Shown here: piece after piece, positions 1 to 4,008 of the stretch
How positions within the stretch are numbered: the first letter of the stretch is position 1
Layout: each line of letters starts with the position of its first letter
DNA from: Lachnospiraceae bacterium UBA3826
GTDB taxonomy: Bacteria > Bacillota > Clostridia > Lachnospirales > Lachnospiraceae
Length of the DNA: 12,774 nt
Assembly (NCBI GenBank): GCA_002393095.1
Contig: DGII01000076.1
Location: 1-12,774 of the forward strand
Reading direction: 5' to 3'
The notes under the pieces: generated by a model
Databases searched by the model: none
What the model saw: the letters and a program-made list of their open reading frames with translations, nothing else
Told to the model about the DNA's origin: nothing
Made by a program: the position numbers and the translations under genes

Positions 1-141
1 CTCCTTCTTAGTGGGAAGCGGTACCGGTCCGCTGACCTGTGATCCGTTCTTCTTAACTGTCTCGATGATCTTCTTGGCAGATGCATCAACCAACTGATGA
101 TCGTAAGCCTTGAGTGTAATCCTCATAACTTGATTTGCCAT
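1..141 (-). CDS. rpsJ: 30S ribosomal protein S10, N-terminal part (runs off window)
   Basis: Partial gene: only the first 47 codons are present, and the usual S10 is a little over 100 residues. The reading frame starts MANQVMRITLKAYDHQLVD and continues with the S10 features KKIIETVKK and SGPVPLPTKKE, which form the conserved N-terminal half of the family. S10 is part of the 30S head and also serves as the NusE transcription factor. It is normally the first gene of the large S10-spc ribosomal protein operon, so more ribosomal genes are expected beyond base 1. The ATG at 141-139 is supported by a strong ribosome binding site, AAAAGGAGG at 161-153, with an 11-nt spacer. Two candidate promoters and a leader of over 200 nt lie upstream. 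Identification is by direct reading and is secure. Confidence 0.97.
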   Translation of the reverse strand, partial: MANQVMRITLKAYDHQLVDASAKKIIETVKKNGSQVSGPVPLPTKKE

Positions 142-395
142 AAAAAAAGTCGCCTCCTTTTCGCACTTTATAATGATAAGTACGACAAGCGGTGACTGTA
201 CACTTTTCCGTGTGTGTCATATTTTGCTTTGCAAATATAGACCTTAACACGTTGTTTCTTAAATAAATAAGACCTTGCTTGTATACAGTGACTTGTCGTC
301 AATTCAACATGACCTTCGCTCCACGGAACTACCTACATAGCCTCGCGACCTGTAGCAACCTCACGCTTCATAGCTATCATGTCACAGCAAGACAT
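142..395 (-). promoter_or_regulatory. Long 5' leader of the rpsJ (S10) operon
   Basis: This is the roughly 250-nt untranslated region between the distal rpsJ promoter and the rpsJ start codon. On the minus strand it has several complementary segments. ACGACAAG pairs with CTTGTCGT (near 299-292 and 189-182). GACATGA near 386-380 can pair with TCATGTT near 312-306, closing a domain of about 65 nt. A local hairpin lies at 219-238, with ATATTTGC facing GCAAAATAT. No internal T-run terminator was seen. S10 operon leaders carry autogenous control in some bacteria (L4 in Enterobacteria). Whether this one is regulatory is inference, and I could not match it to a named leader family. Confidence 0.4.
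280..307 (-). promoter_or_regulatory. Candidate proximal rpsJ promoter P2
   Basis: The minus strand shows TTGAAT (307-302), a 16-bp spacer and TATACA (285-280), a plausible sigma-A promoter inside the rpsJ leader. It would start a transcript with a leader of about 130 nt. It is weaker than the distal promoter and could be chance in AT-rich sequence. Confidence 0.4.
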
Positions 396-424
396 AGTAT
401 ACACAAGGTTTTATATAAATGCAA
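396..424 (-). promoter_or_regulatory. Distal rpsJ operon promoter P1 (sigma-A type)
   Basis: On the minus strand TTGCAT (424-419) is separated by exactly 17 bp from TATACT (401-396), which is close to the sigma-A consensus. Transcription would begin near 389. It lies just downstream of the T-run that ends the candidate small RNA, so the S10 operon appears to be transcribed independently of the upstream genes. Confidence 0.7.
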
Positions 425-435
425 GTATTTTTTTC

Positions 436-545
436 AAAAAAATGGGAAGCAGACAGTAGGTTGTGTTATTCAAGTTGTAGTAGTCCATACAGAGGGTCGC
501 AGATGCATGGAGAAATGCACCTGCCTGTAGGTGCCTGCTCCCCAC
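436..545 (-). ncRNA. Candidate structured small RNA, about 110 nt, family not recognised
   Basis: On the minus strand TGGGGAGCAGGCA (544-532) pairs over 13 bp, with two G-U pairs, with TGTCTGCTTCCCA (455-443). Seven T residues (442-436) follow at once, as in an intrinsic terminator. Inside are a hairpin CACCT/AGGTG with loop ACAGGC, and a 7-bp stem CCATGCA/TGTATGG (one G-U pair) enclosing TCTGCGACCCTC. An unpaired, A/C-rich stretch of about 28 nt follows. An extended -10 element at 553-561 predicts a start right at the closing stem, so promoter, fold and terminator agree on one transcript. It lacks the hallmarks of 5S rRNA, SRP RNA and tmRNA, and is short for 6S RNA. It lies between the response regulator gene and the rpsJ promoter. 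The function is unknown. Confidence 0.6.
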
Positions 546-552
546 TTATATG

Positions 553-561
553 ATTGTATCA
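553..561 (-). promoter_or_regulatory. Extended -10 promoter of the candidate small RNA
   Basis: The minus strand reads TGATACAAT, an extended -10 (TGn followed by TACAAT). Its predicted start falls within a base or two of the small RNA's closing stem. The -35 region (CGGATA at a 17-bp spacing) is poor, which extended -10 promoters tolerate. Confidence 0.5.
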
Positions 562-606
562 TAACCAGGGTAGCATATCCGTAGCAAGACTGTACACATT
601 CATATA

Positions 607-1458
607 CTATCTTATTATTTCGCCATTTGCACGGGGTATCTGCCTACCGTGACTGTTCTGCTTGTAATTGCTAAGCTGGGCTTCTATCTCCTCTGCCCAA
701 TCGTACTGGGTCATGAATTCTCCCATATACGTGACCGTGCTCCCGCTGCCGTCATTTAAGAAGCGGTAATAATCACAGTCAACCTTACTTACGTCTATTG
801 CATACGAGTTCCTCTCACGTATAAGCACATCCTCGCATCCGCAGCCCCTAAGCGCCTCCCTGAGAGCCTCTGTATACTGCCGTATGTATGTCTTCTTACG
901 TATCAGGTCAATGGCATCGTCCCAGAATACTCCGCACAGCTCGCCGCTGGTAATGCCCGCTCCTCTGGCGGCTATAAGATACGCCAGAAGCTCCTTGGCC
1001 TTGCTCCTCTTGAACTTGAGCGGAACGTCGTTATAGAATACCTCAAACTTTCCAAAGCACCTGATCTTAAGCTTGGAGTCGGTATTGGTACCTCTGTCAA
1101 GTCTTCTTATATGTTCAATGATCCTTCTTAACTCTGTTGTACCGGCCGGCTTAAGGAGATAATCATCCACATGTAGCTGCCATGCCGTAAGCGCATGCTC
1201 GTCCGTTGAAGTAACAAAGACAATATGTACGTCAGGCATTTTCTCCTTACAACACTTTGCTATCTCAATACCGGATACTCCGGGCATCTCTATATCAAGG
1301 AATATGATGTCCGGCTTAGGTCTTTTGCCCACGCTGTCCCTTGCCTTGATCGAATCGGTATATGTCGTGATCTCGGTATCATCCCCTAAAATCTCCTTTA
1401 TACTGTCCTTAAGAAATTCCGTGCAAAGTCTGTCATCATCTACTATTACTATTCTCAC
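607..1458 (-). CDS. Response regulator: receiver domain plus SARP-like winged-helix output
   Basis: A cytoplasmic two-domain transcription regulator of 283 residues. Residues 1-125 form a receiver domain: acidic pocket D7-D9, phosphoacceptor D55 in FLDIEMPG, conserved T83 and K103 in YLLKPA. Residues 128-230 look like the OmpR-type winged helix found in SARP-family regulators (KIRCFGKFEVFYNDVPL, then RSKAKELLAYLI and ELCGVFWDD), with at most a stub of the bacterial transcriptional activation domain. The start is GTG at 1458-1456, backed by AGGAG seven bases upstream; no ATG fits as well. No histidine kinase lies in the window, so it is an orphan here. It has its own promoter just after the terminator of the neighbouring surface-protein gene, and that position suggests (inference) control of the adjacent surface genes. 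No terminator was seen between its stop and the small RNA promoter. Fold assignment is confident; targets are unknown. Confidence 0.88.
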   Translation of the reverse strand: MRIVIVDDDRLCTEFLKDSIKEILGDDTEITTYTDSIKARDSVGKRPKPDIIFLDIEMPGVSGIEIAKCCKEKMPDVHIVFVTSTDEHALTAWQLHVDDYLLKPAGTTELRRIIEHIRRLDRGTNTDSKLKIRCFGKFEVFYNDVPLKFKRSKAKELLAYLIAARGAGITSGELCGVFWDDAIDLIRKKTYIRQYTEALREALRGCGCEDVLIRERNSYAIDVSKVDCDYYRFLNDGSGSTVTYMGEFMTQYDWAEEIEAQLSNYKQNSHGRQIPRANGEIIR

Positions 1459-1500
1459 AATGCTTCTCCTGATGAAGTCCTGTCCTTAGATGTCTATATA

Positions 1501-1509
1501 ATTATACCA
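1501..1509 (-). promoter_or_regulatory. Extended -10 promoter of the response regulator gene
   Basis: The minus strand reads TGGTATAAT, a perfect -10 with the TGn extension. It lies about 43 bp upstream of the GTG start, giving a leader of roughly 35 nt. No convincing -35 hexamer lies 16-18 bp upstream, so an activator may help. Confidence 0.6.
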
Positions 1510-1572
1510 CATTTTATTATTTTCGGGGATTGTTTTCCGACTTTTTGCTATAATTTATGCAATTTAACAAAT

Positions 1573-1600
1573 AACGGCATATCCGAAAGGATATGCCGTT
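1573..1600 (-). terminator. Hairpin terminator after the 628-residue surface-protein gene
   Basis: A perfect 12-bp inverted repeat (AACGGCATATCC and its complement) with a 4-nt loop. On the minus strand it is followed by the T-rich tail ATTTGTTAAATT. The tail is not a clean T-run, but no T-rich tail exists on the other side, so it most likely ends the minus-strand transcript from the surface-protein gene before the regulator promoter. Confidence 0.75.
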
Positions 1601-1607
1601 ACATGAC

Positions 1608-1646
1608 ATGATCGTGATCATTAGCTTATTATGCCTGACATCAGGC
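1608..1646. repeat. Two short inverted repeats in the 3' untranslated region
   Basis: ATGATC-GT-GATCAT (1608-1621) and GCCTGA-CA-TCAGGC (1633-1646) are two perfect 6-2-6 inverted repeats 11 bp apart. They lie between the surface-protein stop codon and its terminator hairpin. Two-base loops are tight for RNA hairpins, so they could instead be protein-binding palindromes. No function can be assigned. Confidence 0.45.
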
Positions 1647-1652
1647 TCTAAA

Positions 1653-1692
1653 TATCATTCTATCATTCTATCATTCTATCACTCCATCACTC
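1653..1692. repeat. Tandem octamer repeat, five copies, spanning a stop codon
   Basis: Five consecutive 8-bp units on the plus strand: TATCATTC three times, then TATCACTC and CATCACTC. The TGA stop of the 628-residue surface-protein gene (1689-1687) lies in the unit nearest the gene. Each unit carries TGA on the minus strand, and because 8 is not a multiple of 3 the array puts stop codons in all three frames. Copy number could vary by slippage. Confidence 0.85.
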
Positions 1693-3573
1693 CTTAGTCT
1701 CGTCCTCCGCGATGGCTTTCTTCTTATTATTATCACAGTACTTATAAGAGCCTGCTCCTGTTACAGCGGCGATGGCTGCAAATATAAGCCACCAGAAGCC
1801 TGCCTTCTGCTGCTCTATCGGAGAGTTGGCAAGAGGTACCTTGTTATCCTTAATATCCTTGGTATCCTTACCATTCTCTACCTTAATGACATTATCACCT
1901 GCAACATTGCTGCCATCTGAAAGAGGAGTCTGATTATCGCCTATGGTTGTAGTAGCGGCGGCTGCTGCACCCGTACCTGCACCTGCACCACCGGTAACAG
2001 CGCCTGCTGTTGCACCACCTACAAGACCTGCGGGAATTACAGCGTTGGTATCAGGACCTACAGGGATCACTACATCTCCTGTAGCATCATCATCTCCATC
2101 ATCCGCATCATCATCACCTGAATCCGTTGAGGGCGAAGGTGTCAGACGCTCGATGGTCCTGTCAAGTACATCCTCAAGATCATCAGCCTTTTTCTTAAGG
2201 TCATCAGCCTTTTCCTTAAGCTTATCAAGTTTAAGCTGTGCTTCCTTAAGCTTTGCTTCAAATTCGCTGTAATCTACAGGTGTCTTCTGCAGAGCCCATA
2301 TTCTCTGCTGAAGTTCCTTAATGGTCTCCTTGGCACTTATGATCTCGGCATCATTGTTCTCAGTCTCATCTGCCAGTACTTTAAACTCACCTGCTATTCC
2401 ATCAAGAAGATTGATCTGATCTGCGATCGCAACCATAACATCATACTCATACTCACATTCATGATCACCTATCTGAAGTGCTGCGTTATGCGCTCTCTCT
2501 GCAAGAATTCTGTATGCCTGATTGCTATACTTGTCCAAGTCAGCATTGTTCTGCTCAACATCCTGATTCTGCTTCTCAAGCTCAGTCTTGGCATCTATTA
2601 TATCCTGATAACCGTTCTTAAGTTCCTTCTGCTTCTCGCAAGCTGCCTTATAGAGCTCATCAACCTTATCCTGAGCTTCGTTAGCCATCTGCTCGAGTTC
2701 CTCAGCAAAGCCTCTTGCTGTATCAAGATTCGCAAGGGCATTCTTGATCTCGCTTTCCATTTCAGCATCATATCCTTTGTCACCGGGCTTAAGTCCTGCA
2801 ACTTTCTTAAGGAGAGCCATATATGCATCATATGCTGTACCATAAGCAGTCTTGGCATCATCATATTCCTTCTTGAGCTTATCAAGTTTTTCCTTGGCAT
2901 CAGAATACTCATCCTGCGCTGATTTCGCTGTAGCTACAGCATCATCGAAGGCCTTCTGCGCTTCTTCGATTGTTCCGGCATTGGCAATGGTATCGTTAGC
3001 GTCATTCACAACACTCTCCGCATCAGATACAATCTGCTCATATCCGCCTGTAATGCTGTCGACATCTTCATCAGAGGCAACCTTACCCGATAATACATTA
3101 CCGGCTGCCGTCTCAGCCAGACCTGCTTCTACTATATCGTCAACCGAATCTGTAAGAGCATCCGCATCATTCTTAACCGTGCCGACAGCAGTATCAAGTT
3201 CCTTGGCCTTATCCTTAATCTGCTTATTACGATCTTCCATAACAGGCTCACCCTGTTCATCTGTTACAGGTTGTCCCTGCCCATCAATAACCGGAACATT
3301 GTCAATAGGAAGATTATCTGCTGCCGCAACTACATCTGCTACCGCCTCGCTGACACTCTCTACACTCTCCTTGGTCTCATCCTTAACCTCATCAACTACA
3401 ACATCCGCTGCTGCGTCTGCATCCTGCATTTCCTGCGTGGGCTGAGGCTCTGTGGATGTTGCCGGTGCATCTTCAGCCAGGACCATCATAGGCTGCGCTG
3501 TTGCCATGACTGCTGACAGACCGATCGTTAACGCCTTGATAACCGCATGATTTCCCAAATTCTTTTTTCTCAT
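1687..3573 (-). CDS. Secreted coiled-coil surface protein with C-terminal membrane anchor
   Basis: A 628-residue exported protein of unknown function. It has a Sec-type signal peptide with likely cleavage after A33 (VLA|ED). Residues 34-220 are acidic and Ala/Val/Asp-rich. Residues about 220-480 are strongly heptad-like with dense Lys/Glu/Leu (for example LKEKADDLKKKADDLEDVLD), predicting a long coiled coil. A Ser/Pro/Asp-rich linker (about 483-510) and a Gly/Ala stretch follow. Near the end come IGDNQTPLS (544-552), IKDNKVPLA (574-582) and a membrane segment from F593 (FWWLI, ending SYKY near 615), then a short charged tail. This is not a classical LPXTG signal. The 744-residue neighbour shares the signal-peptide and tail motifs, so the two are paralogues. 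The gene has its own promoter and a leader with an internal terminator. ATG start; the binding site is weak (GAGAAGAAG). It may be an adhesin or a wall-spanning stalk (inference). Confidence 0.75.
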   Translation of the reverse strand: MRKKNLGNHAVIKALTIGLSAVMATAQPMMVLAEDAPATSTEPQPTQEMQDADAAADVVVDEVKDETKESVESVSEAVADVVAAADNLPIDNVPVIDGQGQPVTDEQGEPVMEDRNKQIKDKAKELDTAVGTVKNDADALTDSVDDIVEAGLAETAAGNVLSGKVASDEDVDSITGGYEQIVSDAESVVNDANDTIANAGTIEEAQKAFDDAVATAKSAQDEYSDAKEKLDKLKKEYDDAKTAYGTAYDAYMALLKKVAGLKPGDKGYDAEMESEIKNALANLDTARGFAEELEQMANEAQDKVDELYKAACEKQKELKNGYQDIIDAKTELEKQNQDVEQNNADLDKYSNQAYRILAERAHNAALQIGDHECEYEYDVMVAIADQINLLDGIAGEFKVLADETENNDAEIISAKETIKELQQRIWALQKTPVDYSEFEAKLKEAQLKLDKLKEKADDLKKKADDLEDVLDRTIERLTPSPSTDSGDDDADDGDDDATGDVVIPVGPDTNAVIPAGLVGGATAGAVTGGAGAGTGAAAAATTTIGDNQTPLSDGSNVAGDNVIKVENGKDTKDIKDNKVPLANSPIEQQKAGFWWLIFAAIAAVTGAGSYKYCDNNKKKAIAEDETKE

Positions 3574-3754
3574 TCTTCTTCTCTCACTTCAATGTGAATA
3601 TTGACTCACGGTATTACTTTATCGCAGTAACGTGCTGTCATGCTACTATAGTGACTCAAGCAAAAAAGCCTTACCACATAAGTGGCAGGGCTCATATACT
3701 ACGGGCGTTCCCTAATATCACAAAAAGTATCTCCGTGATTCTCCTTTTACGATT
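3574..3754 (-). promoter_or_regulatory. Long structured leader, possible riboswitch or attenuator
   Basis: About 180 nt between a strong promoter and the 628-residue surface-protein gene. Before the internal terminator the RNA can form ATCAC/GTGAT (3739-3735 with 3721-3717). The loop of that stem contains ATACT (3730-3726), which can pair with AGTAT (3700-3696), an H-type pseudoknot arrangement. A small GGG-AACG-CCC hairpin (3712-3703) is nested between them. The GGG could alternatively pair with the CCC at the base of the terminator. I could not match it to a known riboswitch class, including both cyclic-di-GMP classes as I recall them. Regulatory function is inference. Confidence 0.45.
3662..3692 (-). 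terminator. Internal terminator (attenuator candidate) in the surface-protein leader
   Basis: On the minus strand AGCCCTGCCAC and GTGGTAAGGCT form a stem of 11 positions with one C-A mismatch and one G-U pair around a TTAT loop, followed at once by TTTTTT. It lies about 60 nt downstream of the predicted transcription start and 89 nt before the ATG, within the leader. Full-length mRNA would require read-through, which makes it a possible regulated attenuator. Confidence 0.65.
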
Positions 3755-3760
3755 TTAATG

Positions 3761-3789
3761 ATGATACCATAGTACCACGCAAATTTCAA
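3761..3789 (-). promoter_or_regulatory. Promoter of the 628-residue surface-protein gene
   Basis: The minus strand shows TTGAAA (3789-3784), a 17-bp spacer ending in TGG, and TATCAT (3766-3761). This combines a good -35, optimal spacing and an extended -10. The predicted start is near 3754. Confidence 0.75.
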
Positions 3790-3833
3790 GCCTCCCAGAT
3801 ATCAATATTGTATAATTTCTGTTACACAACGTG

Positions 3834-3866
3834 AAAAAACCACATGATATCGAATACCATGTGGTT
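3834..3866 (-). terminator. Terminator of the 744-residue surface-protein gene
   Basis: A 13-bp stem (outer part AACCACATG/CATGTGGTT, one G-U pair) with a 3-nt TCG loop, followed on the minus strand by a run of T. This is a textbook intrinsic terminator. It sits about 140 nt after the stop codon, so the mRNA has an unusually long 3' end. Confidence 0.88.
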
Positions 3867-4008
3867 CTTAGTCCGTTACTATGTTATTATCTGACTACTC
3901 TGCGAGCGGTTATTCTTACTGAATCCTTGAAACATCCCGCTTTCCTTGTTGTGCCGTGTTGCCTCCGTTCTCATCCTGAACATCAGAGTAAAATCTTTTT
4001 ATATTTTT
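3867..4008 (-). other. Long 3' untranslated stretch
   Basis: This stretch lies between the stop of the 744-residue surface-protein gene and its terminator. I see no convincing gene. A possible 34-codon minus-strand frame starting near 3987 lacks a ribosome binding site. The part next to the stop codon is A/T-rich (poly-T stretches on the plus strand). No strong hairpin was seen. Confidence 0.4.

Noticed and set aside
279..530. Plus-strand open frame of 83 codons
   Set aside because: It has no ribosome binding site and an odd Cys/His-rich composition. It runs antisense through the rpsJ promoters and the candidate small RNA, and no other gene here is on the plus strand.
436..545. Identifying the small RNA as 5S rRNA, SRP RNA, tmRNA or 6S RNA
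   Set aside because: The 5S CGAAC loop, the SRP GGAA-loop domain and any tRNA-like end are all missing, and it is short for 6S RNA. The length resembles 5S but the internal sequence does not.
1653..1692. CRISPR-like repeat array
   Set aside because: The units are only 8 bp and directly adjacent, without spacers, so this is a simple tandem repeat. No cas genes are present.
1943..3516. Several plus-strand open frames opposite the 628-residue surface-protein gene
   Set aside because: They are Ser/Ala- or Leu/Ile-rich mirror frames of repetitive Ala/Asp/Lys/Leu codons, without ribosome binding sites or promoters.
3885..3987. Possible 34-codon minus-strand gene after the 744-residue surface-protein gene
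   Set aside because: There is no ribosome binding site before its ATG, the composition is unremarkable, and it lies within a 3' untranslated stretch. I could not support it.
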